64,000 nucleotides of DNA from Muricea muricata. Lineage: Eukaryota; Cnidaria; Anthozoa; Malacalcyonacea; Plexauridae. The translations under genes were made by a program, and so were the position numbers. Every line of letters begins with the position of its first letter. Within the stretch, counting starts at the first letter, position 1. Below, piece by piece: positions 32,346 to 44,927 of this stretch. A model generated the notes under the pieces. The model searched no databases. It was not told where the DNA came from and was given only the letters and a program-made list of their open reading frames with translations. Location: contig OY979716.1 in the NCBI GenBank assembly GCA_963855995.1, positions 23,736,283 through 23,800,282 on the forward strand, written 5' to 3'.

Positions 32346-32824
32346 ATATCACAATTTCATTTCGTTAGGCAAGGGAGATTACCCTTCACGTAAAATACAT
32401 CATCAGTCTGATGTACATTTAAACTAAAATCAATATCTACAAGCTCAGGGTGTATACTGGTTTCCCTAGAAAATTGGGAATTATCAAACTTCTAATCATG
32501 CTCTTCCACTTAATCAATGTTTTAACTGGTACATCATTGAACTGGGTAGAGGTAGGTCATTATCATCCGTATCATTACTAAACATTTCGAAATCTTTATT
32601 TTCGCTATGTTCCTTTAAAATTTGTGCTTCTCTAATAAAGAAGCGGCAGTTAGTTTCACGACCCTGCATGGAATGGGTTGTTACAGGTATGCTTTAGTTG
32701 AGGAACGAATGTGTGTTAATTATGCGCAGGACTAACGTGTGGATTATACTATTGTGGCCTGTTGGGACGGACATGCAAAGGATACTGAGAAACAAGCATA
32801 GGCTGACGCTGCATGTTGCCAGTT

Positions 32825-33010
32825 CAACAATTACGGGCAATATGGCCAACCTTATCACACTTGTTACATATAGGAAAACCATCTGTTGTTCGACGGTTAC
32901 GAAATGACCGCACACCAGAGTTTGATGAGCGGCTAGTAGGACTTAAGAATTGAGTTTGTCTCCGTACCTCATCCCGAATTAATTTTTCGGTATGGTCTGA
33001 GTCATGCCTA
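32825..33010 (-). pseudogene. Gag-like fragment with a CCHC zinc knuckle
   Basis: The minus strand reads KLIRDEVRRQTQF, RNRRTTDGFP and then CNKCDKVGHIARNC, a perfect C-x2-C-x4-H-x4-C knuckle, followed by a stop. Such knuckles mark Gag or ORF1 proteins of retroelements. The matching polymerase was not found nearby. A related frame continues beyond the MITE at 33323-33607 but shows no motif. Confidence 0.55.
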
Positions 33011-33099
33011 AGTTTGGGTGGTGAGGACTGGTGTCAATAGTATGGCGCGTGCCTGTTGTTGTGTGCTTCATGACTTGATTGTGGTATCTTTGATTCTAA

Positions 33100-33323
33100 G
33101 GGCCTGTTCAAACGGATGCAACATTGTTGGACCAACAACACGCAACAATGTTGAAGCACGTTAATAAAGCGCTTCCTTAGCGTATTGCTTGACATTCCAA
33201 GGCAATCAATTGTTGTTGAGAATTTTTACCTTAAAATAACTGAGATTGATATAGCACAAAGCACTATTTGAAAAGTGTTGGATGATGTTGGTCCAACAAT
33301 GTTGCATCCGTTTGAACAGGCCC
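33100..33323. mobile_element. PIF/Harbinger-type MITE, TAA target site
   Basis: Inverted ends GGGCCTGTTCAAACGGATGC and GCATCCGTTTGAACAGGCCC are perfect and flanked by TAA at 33097-33099 and 33324-33326. Inner AACATTGTTGG and CCAACAATGTT continue the arms. A 3-bp TWA-type TSD is typical of Harbinger. Confidence 0.8.
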
Positions 33324-33609
33324 TAAGTAATTATTATAAGCTGCCAGATTTGGTGCCACATTTTGATGTGTATTACTCGTAAGTGTCTCCAAGCTTTTGA
33401 TGACAGAGTGAAGCTGCGACTCAAGTTTAAAGACAATCTAGGGGTGCTTATTGATACAGACTCTTTAAGATCAGCCAGGTTCTCTACTGTAGTTCTGCCA
33501 AGGTTTTTGGTTGCCCTAAAATCACATGGCTTTTTAAATCTGCGTGTAAGCCCTGAATGATATAATGCATTGCCCTCGTTTTCACAGCCACCGTATGTCT
33601 GCTGCATAA

Positions 33610-34658
33610 ATGCATAATTGGATACAGATTTCGTTTCCTGTTGTTTCCGGTGTCTAAAGTAGTCTAGACTAGGTTTATTCTGTAGATAGAGAGGTAAAAA
33701 GCTTGAAAATTGTTAAGCTAGAATCCCACCCACAAAATTTAGAAAACAGCTCAATGTGGCCGAGAAAGTTGTTACATCATCCGTGGGTTAACCTTACAAG
33801 GGTGCAGGGTGAAAAACAGGGAACACTTGTAAAGAGTTCTTGTTATTAGCGTTGCCAGTTGAGTTCTTTGTTGTTCCTGTAATGTCAGAGAGTCAGTTTG
33901 TGTGCGTATACCTTTTCCAGTCTTTTCAACAGTTGCTCGTGACTTTGCTTATTTCTCTTTGTAGATCTCTCTATAGCATTTAACAATTCGGGCAGTTTAT
34001 TTATAAGCTCAGTCCGCTCAGCCAAACCCACGCTAGTTTGGCCTTCAGACTGCCCCAATGAACTATCGGCACGACTACAACTACAGGTAACTGGACCGGA
34101 TACAACGAAATGTTTGCATAACTATGGTGCGCAATATAACTTAATGTCTGCAGTTTACACAAAACGGGACTAGAAGCATACAACGGGAAACAACGTATTA
34201 TATGGACAGCACAAATAAAATCTATTAGACTCGCAATAATTCATTCAATAAGGAAAAAAAGGGGGAAGAAAATATTTGTTTACTGACGCAACACGTGATT
34301 CGTAGTCAATTTCTAGCCATGACCAAATCGGGAGTAAATATCTCGTACCTGAAGTCGGAATTAATACTGTCCATTACTTAATAGTGGCTTCGTGTCTTCG
34401 TTCAAATTCCAATATCCAAACAATCTATTGACATCCAAGTGCTAGTCTGATCTTCCGCCTTTGTTTACTTTTTTGCCGTCTTTGCCCGCATCCTCCATCA
34501 ATGTTAAACGACTTTTTTCACGGCAAAACCCGGACCTCAAATTGACCAATCAGATTGCGCCATACGGCAAAACATTCGCTTGCCATTTAATACTAATAAT
34601 TAATTATAGTTTCGTTTGGCATAGTGTTAACGCAAATAATCTCGTATAACATAATAAT
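33610..34658. other. No gene seen
   Basis: Only short frames without motifs. Lies downstream of the minus-strand TPR-like gene. Confidence 0.4.
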
Positions 34659-34811
34659 TCAGTCCAAAAATTTCGAACTGAATACCTCACTTCCACTTTC
34701 TGAAGTTTCACTCTCACAACAACTCGAATTGCTACTAATTTGTTCTACAAAAGAGTTTTCTTCGACAATGTCAATTTTCTCATTCATAAGACGATTGATA
34801 TCTTCCATACG
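34659..34811 (-). CDS. TPR-like protein gene, copy 1, exon 2
   Basis: The exon follows CTCTTTCAG in phase 0 and encodes 50 residues, RMEDINRLMNEKIDIV, then a Ser/Glu-rich tail (CCESETSESGSEVF) to TGA. The homologous exon of copy 2 (45366-45518) has the same length and phase. The tail resembles a disordered acidic C-terminus. Confidence 0.75.
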   Translation of the reverse strand, partial: RMEDINRLMNEKIDIVEENSFVEQISSNSSCCESETSESGSEVFSSKFLD

Positions 34812-35498
34812 CTGAAAGAGAATAAAAAATACAAGAAAATACTGGAAACTAACTCGATTTAAAAAAGACAATTATATCACTTTCAAGAGGTCCAGCGAGG
34901 CGTCATACTGGCGTTCTTAAAGTTGTATTTCCATCCACACCGTATCTACGTGTAGGCGGCGGTTTTATTTTTATTTTATTTTTGTTTTACAAGATTCGCC
35001 ATACATTAGAATAACAATAAATCATTAAGCAACATAATTTTAAACAAATATAACACACAATGGCCGGAATGACCACGGAGTAGCAGACAAAGTGAATGAA
35101 TATTACTATTCTATGACTAAAAAAATTATGACCTATGCTTATAAGAAAGTGGAACAATCGACCTCGCCTAAGTGTAAAAAGTTTGCAGCGCTAAAAGTCA
35201 ACGGTGCGCTTGTAAACCAAACCGGTTTACTGATTAGTGATGATTCACGATCTACTACGGTATCGATTGAGCTACCCACAAGTTACCTACTGTTTAATTA
35301 TTGCTTTACTCGGAAACTGTTATAATGTACATTTTTTACTCGTAAAATGTATATTGTCTACCTCATGCAATCCTCAAATTCCATCGAAAAAATTAGCGCA
35401 CCATTCAAAAATCATTGGTTTTAGCAAGTATAAATTTTGTAGAAGAAAGCATACGAAGTTAGATCAAACTAAAAGCACCGCCCCTGTCCCGATAATAC

Positions 35499-36704
35499 CT
35501 GTGTTATTTTTGGTGCTTCTTTTCCATATCCAAATTCAATTGCCTCATCAAGAGACTTCTTCAACAATTCCATCGCATCTTCAAACTTGCCTTGCCTGTA
35601 ATACAGATCACTTTCCACCAATTGAAACTGAATCTTGGACCCACGTGGTATATTGCTCAGGAGATCACGCTTTATTGTCCCGAGGCACTCCGCGGCGAGG
35701 CGAATAGAATCTTTCGTCACAATTCGATCGCGCCGTCCAAACGATGAAGTGGAATCTAAGAGAACTCTTGCACTTTTAATCATAGCGTAAAGTCGTTGTT
35801 TGTCGCTCACGCGCTGTCGCGAATCTTGAACACTGATTTCGCCCATTTTCTGGAAATTGGTTAAAGCAAGTGCTTTTACCTGCTCGTCTGGCTTAGCCGA
35901 TATTCCAAGAAATTCACCAAGATAAGAACCTTTTAATTCATGTAATTGTGCGAATTCTTCCAAACTGTAGCCCGACTCAAAAGATTGCTCAGCTAGGTCC
36001 AAATATTTTTTCGTTTTTCCTAACTTCCGTTTTGTCCGAGACAGCGAACTCATAATGAGCCAGACTTGTGCATGGAAAAGCGGTGGGAAACGCGTGTGCT
36101 CCGCGACTTCGTGAGCTTCACGCGCGAGTTTTTTAGTCTTGTTCAAGTCGTTTCTATAAAGTGCACATCGTGCTTGCTCTATTTTGACGCCCGCGACAAT
36201 ATCGAAGTCTTTCTCTTTGAGATATTGCTCCACCATTTTGTTGGCATATGTGTTGAATTCTTCGAAGTCACCGTTGTCTTCGCATTGTATAAGTTTTGCC
36301 TTGATGTTCTCGTAAGTTGAACTTGGAGTATAAATGACTTTGGTCGGCCCAAGGAATAAATTTTGCGGAAACGATAAAAGTTTCGTGAAAAGTTCCAAAG
36401 TTACACTAGTATTGTCATCCCTAAAAAGCCTTTTAAAAACTTTCTTAAGATGATCTGTTTCGTCTTCTCCGTTCTCCGACGAGCCGCCAGCCTCGTTTTC
36501 ATTTTGGAGGTCTATGATGACCCCGCGTTTATTGGTGTCAGCAATATCTTCTGTCAAATCACGGCCATCTCTGCTACGTAACTTTTTAAGTGCTGTTGGA
36601 AATAAATTCAACAAATAGTTTAAAAATTCTTGAAAATTGCTTGATTCGTCCAAGTCTGCTTCAAAAGGTGTTATTGCGGCAACCTGTTTATATTCAAGCG
36701 CCAT
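35499..36704 (-). CDS. TPR-like protein gene, copy 1, exon 1 (open)
   Basis: From ATG at 36704, 402 codons run to a phase-0 donor (CAG|GTATTA at 35499/35498). With exon 2 the product is 452 residues. The N-terminal ~110 residues are helical and acidic (ETDHLKKVFKRLFRDD). The rest is a series of amphipathic helix pairs resembling TPR units, for example QARCALYRNDLNKTKKLARE, KTKKYLDLAEQSFESG and ESDLYYRQGKFEDAMELLKK. TPR arrays act as protein-binding scaffolds. I do not recognise a named orthologue; it may be a cnidarian-specific family. No stop or frameshift is seen. The ATG is preceded by GCTGGTTTAG, which could be a 5'-UTR intron acceptor. Confidence 0.8.
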
Positions 36705-37226
36705 GCTAAACCAGCGAAATATCTTGATGCTTCTTCAACTGTAAGAGAATGGACAATGCCCATTATTTTAAAGCAAAATCTTCTAGCGCATCTTCATACG
36801 TGCGTAGGATGTAGTGGTTCAAATGTGACTGAGCTTGTTCGCGTGTATAAATATAACATGCATATTTGAAAACTTCGCAATGTTATATTTTCCGTATATT
36901 TCGCAACCTTGCAAATTTTATAGTTTTGATAAATTTAAGGGGAGATAAATTAGTCATGATTTTTTGGCATTTGACTCCACAAAGAGCCTCGTGGAATTCT
37001 GTTTTTTTTTGTTCGAACTAAAAGGATATTTGTGGAAGAATGTAAATTACTCTGAGCCACTGAGTATTTTAATAAATAACAGAACAATAGTAACTGCGAA
37101 AACAGTAAACATAATTGAATTGCTTATTCTTCGTTTCGATTAAATTATAGTCTTTCAGAATGAATCAAGTTATTACATATCTGTTGGTATATATGCACAC
37201 AAGATGAAAAGATATAGATAGTCAAT
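36705..37226. other. Upstream region of TPR-like copy 1
   Basis: About 20 bases before the ATG match the same position in copy 2 (AAGATAT..TTTCG/CCGCTTTAG). Beyond that no similarity or promoter motif was recognised. Confidence 0.35.
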
Positions 37227-37453
37227 AGTTAAATATTATTAGTTGTTTAGAAGCTTTGGTCCGGTGATTAAGATTATGTTTCAGTCTGTGTATTGCAATT
37301 GATTCTTTGAACAATGATAATGGCCACTAATAATAATTGATAGATCTGACCAATGGTCGTTACTTTTTAAAAAGAATCATTTCCAATACGCAGACTGAAA
37401 CATAATCTCAATCACAGAACCAAAGCTCTCAAAGAACTAATAATATTTAACTA
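37227..37453. mobile_element. MITE, TIR about 70 bp
   Basis: TAGTTAAATATTATTAGTT at the left mirrors AACTAATAATATTTAACTA at the right. The arms continue with AGCTTTGGTNCNGTGATT and TTATGTTTCAGTCTG on both sides. A few mismatches occur and no clear TSD is visible. Confidence 0.65.
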
Positions 37454-37779
37454 ATGACCTTATGTAGGTATAGTTGTTCTACAATTTCTTTACTTGTTAC
37501 TTGTAACCCAGGAGGTTATGTGATTACACCAATTATGTGAAATAATTTGATTCATTCCTGGAGATGGCAATAATGTAGTGGAAACGAAAAATAAACAATC
37601 TTCGAACATGTTTATATTTTTTGAAGTTAATTTAATATTGTTTTGTATGCTTCCTTTGAACCTAAGTCTAATCGAACTAAAGGCTTTGCGATGCTGGAGC
37701 ACTGACTGCACTGTTGCGTGCAGCAAGCATATTATTTTAAGCCACACAACATCAAGCTTGATTTAGGTGTACTTAGGAA

Positions 37780-38293
37780 CAACCTCGTTCCCAGGGCATT
37801 TCCCTTGGTTGGAAATTGGGGGAATAGCCCTGCGATCGGCTTGTGGGTTCTTGGTTCTGATTGGTTACTGGATCGAGCTTATTCATTTATGCTTTTTCTG
37901 ACAAATATATTAGATGAAATACGTCTATTGTTCAAAACTGTAAATAGGTCTTCAATTATAGTGATTAATAAGCTGACAAACAACAAGCATAATATTTTTA
38001 GCTCTCTTGGCAAGAGAAGAAAAATAAGTAACCTCTGAAATCATGTGGGTAAAACTCCAATCATGTCATTACCCTTTAAAATGTACGCCAAGCTCTTTCT
38101 GAAAAGGCTTTAAATTTAAGGATGGAAATATAGCCTTATTTAATCCACATAAACACACCACTTTGAAAATTATTAAGTTTAATGATAATTTCTGTCAATT
38201 TGAAATACCCAAGAAATTTGGATATTTTGGAATGACGTGACCGGCTGATAGCATGGATATTTCCCCGAACAAGGGAAATGCCCTGAGAAGGAT
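37780..38293. mobile_element. TIR element of the CAACCTCGT family
   Basis: CAACCTCGTTCCCAGGGCAT begins the left end, and the inverted GGGAAATGCCCTGAGAAGG lies at 38275-38293. The shared core is CAGGGCATTTCCCTTG. The left terminus matches the family at 61283 and 14213. The interior shows no protein. Confidence 0.5.
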
Positions 38294-38796
38294 TTTACAC
38301 TTGCAAACAGAAAAATAAGCAACCTTAAGAGGTTAAGTCACATCATGTCACTAAAATAACAATGACATTTCCCGTTATAAAAATTCAGAGAAGATAGACT
38401 ATAACCTGGTACTAATTCTACTCATTCCAGCAAAAAACACATATTTATCCTCTAAGGTAGATGATTACTCATGAACAAGTGAAAAACATGCTTTTTCCAC
38501 TCTCACCTAATCTGTGGCTGTTAATTGGTGCGATTTATTTCTTGGTAATTTTGTTGCTCAAGGTGCCCTTGCATATCTGCTTCGCGTAACACAGTTTGAC
38601 CTTTTTCTTGTTGATAAAGTTTTCTAAAGTTTTTTAAAGTTTTTCTTGTTTCGCATTGTCTTAACAGTGTAAAAGCAAGCACAATTTTTCAGGCTGGTTA
38701 TATTTAAAAAAACCCATTCATTTGCATTTTAGAACTAAATTAGTCATAGTTACAGCACTAGTAAAACGGTTTAGTAAAAACATAATTCTTCCTAGA

Positions 38797-38895
38797 CCTA
38801 GTGTTTGTAATTGCTAATATTAGAATTTTTTAAAAATTTTAGCAGCTGCTCCGTCTGCCTTGAAATTTCTAATATTAGCAATTACAAACACTAGG
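38797..38895. repeat. Perfect 29-base inverted repeat
   Basis: CCTAGTGTTTGTAATTGC at the left and GCAATTACAAACACTAGG at the right; the palindrome continues inward through TAATATTAGAA. Small MITE-like hairpin. Confidence 0.65.
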
Positions 38896-41800
38896 AAGTT
38901 AGGAAATATACTGCCGTTTTAAAGTGGGACATAACTTATAACACATTTTAATACATAGCATTTGTAAATTCTGAACGTTCATTAGCTAAGACCCTTGTTG
39001 ATATAACTTTATGTCAACACGGAAAGTTTCCCGCCACTATTCTGTTAAAGTTCTTTGTGTTATATTATCAGACAAATATAAAACATTTTTTCCGTGTTGA
39101 TATACATTTTTATTTTTTTATTTGTGCACGACTAGTTATTTTGTAAATTCCTGCGACAAAAATGTGACTAAAACGAATCTTTCTTTCAGTTTCAGTTTCA
39201 CATCAAAACAAGGTTGCGGTTTATATAAAAATTCTCATGAATATACACAGCCAAAAATATAAAAAAAAACTTTAAACAGAAAATATATCGAAAACGTGTA
39301 ATTTATCTTAACTTAAATTTATTCTTTTATGAAGAATACCATAACCCGCGTTAATTTACTAAGTATACTTGTTAAGCTTTGTGGAAACACCACGTAAATT
39401 TATTATTGCAGAGCTTTCGATCCGTAAGCTCGGATCTTCATCAGTGCTACATATTGTATTCACCATGCAAACGCACAAGAAACTTAATTTACTAAGTTTA
39501 TAAGGATATTTCTGAGCTTATAATATCGGCAAATAATGTTATTGTAAACAAAACATTTTCGGCAAAATATATTGGCATCGATACGCATATTTTAGCCATG
39601 TTTTTATCACAAAATGAACAGGAAGACAACAAATTTTGATAGATTTACCTTTTTTCTTGTGATGTGGAGCGAAAAAGCGGCAATTACATCAAAACTAAAG
39701 GGTTTTTGTCGCGTCTTCTTGGCTGTTTGGCAGCCATACTTGCAATAAAGTAAACACAACTGATCTCAGGTAGTAGTTCGCAACACTGAAATTTCTTATG
39801 ATTTGAGCATCGCTTAGAAAAAATAAATAAATTATTTACCGTTTAGGTCGGTCTGTACTGGAAAAATATTTTGTGTCGGTCTTGGCCGTAGGCCGAGGGA
39901 CGTTTTTGAGACCGAGACATGTATACATCAACGCTGGTGAAAGTTGGAAAAACACAAACACACGCCTCCCCCAGAAAATTTTGAAAACTAGAACCCCGCA
40001 AATGCTATTTCCTGCGTTTTGGCGTGTCAATTTCAAACAATTAATAATTGACTGCCAAAACCTCCAAAAACATAGCAAAATTGGTTATTTATTCACATTA
40101 CTTTCTTATGTTAGGCATTAATTTCCACCCATTTACTCAGCATGCTAAACCCTTTGCGCACGGCGAGTGTTGGATTTTTTACGAGTGGCAAATCTAACAG
40201 GATACTGTAAGCCTGCCAGCGCTTTTTTAAATTTGAAAACTTCAATCAACTTTCTGCGCTAACTTTAAGTTTGAGCCGAAATTTACTGACACGGAAAACG
40301 CTACAAACAATAATAAAATACTGTACTCAATGCAAAGTCTAAAATGCACATCAGTAAAATTAAAGTAAAAGTAAAATCCTGTGCATTAAACTGCATGTGC
40401 TTCTTCAATAACTGCGTGCTGTAACAAGGCTTTGTGTTTCAAAAATAGAAAGGGCAGAATGAGACAATCAGATAGCAAAAGCATTTTAAATTGAAGTCAA
40501 TGCTCCTTTTTCATGCATCAATTGTTGGATGACTTCCATAATATTGAGCAGTTTCATACAACTTATGCAATACTTGATATATAGGCATCATAAAACAGCC
40601 GACACACATGAATCTCAGTAAGTGCCATGGAGCAAGCATTGTAGAATGCTACATTGATTTTATACAGAACAATTATTATGCAGGAGCTTTTATCATTCAT
40701 ATTCCAAGTACAAAGAACTAGTATTTGACTAACCATGAATTATCATGTCATTCCACACAATATCTCGTTTTTCGATTTTCCACTCGTGTTGATGTAACTG
40801 TATATTAACACGTAAAAAGCTTTATATTTCTTAAATGTAAGGTCGTAGTTTTGTAGCGAGAAATCTGATGGATTGGTCTAGACAGATCTCAATTTACTTG
40901 AAAATGACAAAGAAGAAAAAAATTGAGTCAGTGAGAGTAATGACCAATGACGTAAAATGTAATGAAGAACAAATTCACTGGTTGCAGCTGGGGTGAAAGT
41001 TATTCCTAAAATCAGCCAAGTATGGTCAAAACAATGTTTTAATTACTCTGTAGAACGTCAAAATTACAAAATTGCCCCCGCAAGCGGGATGAAACTTTCC
41101 AGTAATTACAAACACAAGCCGAATTCGTCTCGCTTACTAGTCTGTCTCGTTATGTGGGCCAGCCCAGCTTCAATATAAACAGTCCCTTAGCAAGCGATAA
41201 ATATAACGTCTCTTTTGCCTTAATTAGAGCTAGTCAACCAATAACTAACCAATATTTCTCCTTGCTTTAATACACGAAACGTGGACTGGTAAGTATAATT
41301 CCTTCGACATCAACGTCTGCACGCTGTGGAGTTTACAAACGTTGGGTAGCAAGGCCATTTCGAACATATCCAGAGCAGCAAGCGAAACATGATTAGAATG
41401 AAAACTAAGCTAGAATGAATCGATCTTCTTTGAATTTTCATAACAGGAAATGTTATTCTTATTGTTGCAACATGACGTCACTTAACCTCTCCTTAATGTG
41501 CCTCATAATTATGCAAAATAGTTATTTTTTGTTTACAAATGACATCATTCTCATGATATCAGAGGGAAAGCGATTTAAAATGTTGTCTTCGATCTGTGAC
41601 TGAAAATTGATTGCTAAAGAAACTAACAGTGCTAGCCGAAGTTCGTATGATGTTTGGGTGAGCTATAAGAAGAGACATTTGCCGAACATTTCGCATAATT
41701 TTATCAAAGGTAAGCACAAGGCACTTTAATGTAAGAATCCACCGGCCATATTCTGTCTCGCAAGCACATTAAACTATAAAGAAAACAAAACTAATAACAG

Positions 41801-42342
41801 AAATTAACAGAAAAGAAAGTAAAATATATAATGTGACAGGAAAGTTTAACTACTCATCAACTCTATATGGAGAAGTTATGCAGAAATACACACAAAGTTT
41901 AGTGTGTTTTTCGCGATGATTCAGTAATTGAATTTAATAATATGCTTGAATAATAATATGGCGTCTTGTTCTTATGGCTTCTGTAAATAGGCAGAGAAAT
42001 TATGCATTTTAGATTTAAAACACGCATTATTTTTCGAATTCGGATCTGTAATCGACGTTCCTAGACAAATTAAGGTCATTTAATTGTAGAACAGGACAAA
42101 CTGCTTAAATAACAATGAAGTTCAAAAGTCTATTTTCGGAACCCAAGTTTAACCCCCATGACCCTTGTTATTGTTGTGTGGCAGTACCACCAATTTAAAT
42201 GACTTACAGCTGTATTGCTGAACACTCCACATGTGAATGAAGACTGGACAATCTTGGCAATACAATAGTTACTTGAACTTGTCAAGGTTGCTACGTGTGC
42301 AAGTCTGATATGCTTGTTTTGAAATAATTTGCAATGAATACG
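38896..42342. other. No protein gene seen
   Basis: AT-rich DNA between the two TPR-like copies. Apart from the hammerhead-like core at 39414-39444, only short frames without motifs were found. Confidence 0.4.
39414..39444 (-). ncRNA. Hammerhead-ribozyme-like core
   Basis: Minus strand: CTGATGA, then stem GATCCG-AGCTTA-CGGATC, then GAAA. This is the conserved hammerhead order CUGANGA, stem II, GAAA. Stem III and stem I partners are weak, as is usual in Penelope-like retroelement hammerheads, which work as dimers. No Penelope reverse transcriptase is seen nearby. Identification rests on the core only. Confidence 0.4.
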
Positions 42343-42350
42343 CTCGGAAA

Positions 42351-42809
42351 ACATGCAGCTAGCGACAGGAATTGCGGCGGCCGCTCATTGGTCAATAAAT
42401 ATAGTCCATTACGTAATCATGAATTAATTATATCACAGTGGACTTAGACGTAAGCGTACTGTTTTGCTATATTAAACTTTACTAGCGAAAGGTATTATAT
42501 TTAAGACTATTCTCACTCACTGGGACTGTATCTACTTCACCAAATTTAGCTAAAGAGGGAGCGCGTAGCGCGACAATCATTATTACTCGCCCTTCGGGCT
42601 CGCGCTTTAGCTAAATTTGGTGAAGTAGATACAGTCCCAGTGAGTGAGAATAGTCTTAAATATAATACCTTTTGCTAGTAAAGTTTAATATAGCAAAACA
42701 ATACGCTTACGCCTAAGTCCACTGTGATATAATTAATTTATGATACGTAATGGAACTATATTTATTGACCAATGAGCGGCCGCAGCAATTCCTGTCGCTA
42801 GCTGCATGT
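42351..42809. mobile_element. Near-perfect palindromic foldback element with 8-bp TSD
   Basis: The ends ACATGCAGCTAGCGACAGGA and TCCTGTCGCTAGCTGCATGT face each other; arms of about 200 bp are nearly identical around a GC-rich loop of about 50 bases. The exact 8-bp direct repeat CTCGGAAA flanks it at 42343-42350 and 42810-42817. This suggests a hAT-type non-autonomous element. The right end is 104 bp before the ATG of TPR-like copy 2. Confidence 0.85.
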
Positions 42810-42912
42810 CTCGGAAACTACATCGTGTGCACGTGGCCAGAACCGTCATTATTCATAACAATAAACGTTTACTGTACAACGAACATTGACAAAGATATCT
42901 TTCCGCTTTAGA

Positions 42913-44109
42913 ATGGCGCTTGAAGGTAAACAGCTTGCTGCAATAACATCTTTTCAAGCAGACTTGAAAGAATCAAGCAATTTTCAAAAATTTGCAAACT
43001 ATTTGATGAACTTATCCCCCACGGTATTTAAAAAGTTAAGTTTAAAACTTGACCGGAATTTGACAGAGGACACGGATGCACGCGGACGCATCGTAGACCT
43101 AGTAAATGAAAAGGAAGCTAGCAGCACGTCGGAGAGCGAAGATGACGAAACAGATCATCTTCAAGAAGTTTTTAAAAGACTTTTTAGGGATGAAAATTCT
43201 AGTGTAACATTTGAATTTTTCACGAAACTTTTGACGTTTCCGCTAAATTTATTCCGTGGGCCGACCAAAGTCATTTATACTCCAAGTTAAACTTACGAGA
43301 ACATCAAGGCAAAACTTATACAATGCGAAGACTACGGTGACTTCGTAGAATTCGACACATATGCCAACAAAATGGTGGAGCAATATCTCGAAGAGAAAGA
43401 CTTCGATATTGTTGCGGGCGTCAAAATAGAGCAAGCACGATGTGCACTTTATAGAAACGACTTGAACAAGACTAAAAAACTCGCGCGTGAAGCTCACGAA
43501 GTCGCGGAGCACACGCGTTTTCCACCACTTTTCCACGCACAAGCCTGGCTCATAATGAGTTCGCTGTCTCGAACAAAACGCAAGTTAGGAAAAACAAAAA
43601 AATATTTGGACTTAGCTGAGCAATCGTTTGAGTCGGGCTACAGTTTGGAAGAATTCGCGCATTTCCATGAAGAAAAAGGCACTTATCTTGATAAATTTCT
43701 TGGAATATCTGCCAAACCAGACGAGCAGCTGAAGGCGCTTGCTCTGACCAATTTCCAGAAAATGGGCGAAATCGGCGCGCAGGATTCACGACAGCGCGTG
43801 AGCGACAAACAACGATTTTATGCTATGACAAAAAGTGCAAGAATCCTCTTAGATTCCACTTCATCGTTTGGACGGCGCGACCGAATTGTGACGAAAGATT
43901 CTATTCGCCTCGCCGCGGAGTGCCTCGGGACAATAAAGCGCGATCTCCTGAGCAATATACCACGTGGATCCAAGATCCAGTTTCAATTGGTGGAAAGTGA
44001 TCTGTATTACAGGCAAGGCAAGTTTGAAGATGCGATGGAATTGTTGAAGAAGTCTCTTGATGAGGCAATTGAATTTGGATATGGAAAAGAAGCACCAAAA
44101 ATAACACAG
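42913..44109 (+). pseudogene. TPR-like protein gene, copy 2, exon 1 with one nonsense codon
   Basis: From ATG at 42913 the frame equals 399 codons to the donor CAG|GTAGTA (44109/44110, phase 0). Codon 126 (43288-43290) is TAA where copy 1 has TCA: YTPS*TYEN against YTPSSTYEN. No other stop or frameshift is present. The first ~110 residues differ at many positions from copy 1, while the last ~90 are identical. With exon 2 the full product would be about 449 residues. The copy is either a very young pseudogene or carries a polymorphic or erroneous base. Confidence 0.8.
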
Positions 44110-44193
44110 GTAGTATCGGGAGAGGTGAGGGTTGATCCAGAAATAGGTAGATTACACTGCAGCTGCACGAGAGAAAAATATCGGGCATCATGG

Positions 44194-44927
44194 CAACCTG
44201 ATTCTCAGGGTCTTCACCTCCGCTACCCGCGCTACGGCGAAGACCCTGACACAGGCTGGTCACGTGGCACCCAAATTTTGGGTGCTTGACATTGGTACTT
44301 ACAGGGATAGGTAAAAACGCGTTATCACAAATTATTGTCAAACAACAAGGGAGACCGACGAAGCGGGAAGTCATCTGACACTAAAACCGTATCTTTGCTT
44401 TCTTCTGTGTTTGCATCACGCTGTTGTAATCTTAAAACCTGTTAATCTGAAAAGTGTAGTTTGCTTGTCTGTACAACATTTACTTTGATTTATGACCGTA
44501 TTATATCCCAAATTCCCCACAATTTCGTACTGTACAAATAGTTGTTAGTGAAATATTTTTTGTTTTTTAACCATGAATATCGTCTCAAGCTATGTTATCA
44601 TCCACCAATATTTGCTTGTAAAATGTTCGGATCAGATAAATTAATGATACGCCTTTTAATTTTAGATTTTAAGGATTAACAGGTTTTAAGATTACAACAG
44701 CGTGATGCAAACACAAAAGAAAGCAAAGATACGGTTTTAGAGTCAGATGACTTCCCGCTTCGTCGGTCTTCCTTGTTGCTTGACAATAATTGTGATAACA
44801 CGTTTTTACCTACCCCGGCTAAGTACGAATGTCAAGCACCCAAAATTTGGTTGCCACGTGACCAGCCTGTGCCAGGGTCTTCGCCGTAGCACGGGTAGCG
44901 GAGGTGAAGACCCTGAGAATCAGGTTG
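44194..44927. mobile_element. Mutator-like foldback element with 9-bp TSD
   Basis: Termini CAACCTGATTCTCAGGGTCT and AGACCCTGAGAATCAGGTTG begin arms of about 260 bp (44194-44449 and 44664-44927). The exact 9-bp direct repeat GCATCATGG occurs at 44185-44193 and 44928-44936. Nine-base TSDs and long TIRs point to Mutator-like elements. It lies inside the intron of TPR-like copy 2 and is absent from the shorter intron of copy 1. No transposase is present. Confidence 0.85.

Noticed and set aside
43901-44374. 157-codon minus-strand frame, also seen mirrored at 35237-35707 and 44747-45070
   Set aside because: It is antisense to the TPR-like exon and runs into the foldback element. The mirrored copies follow from the paralogy and from the element's own arms.
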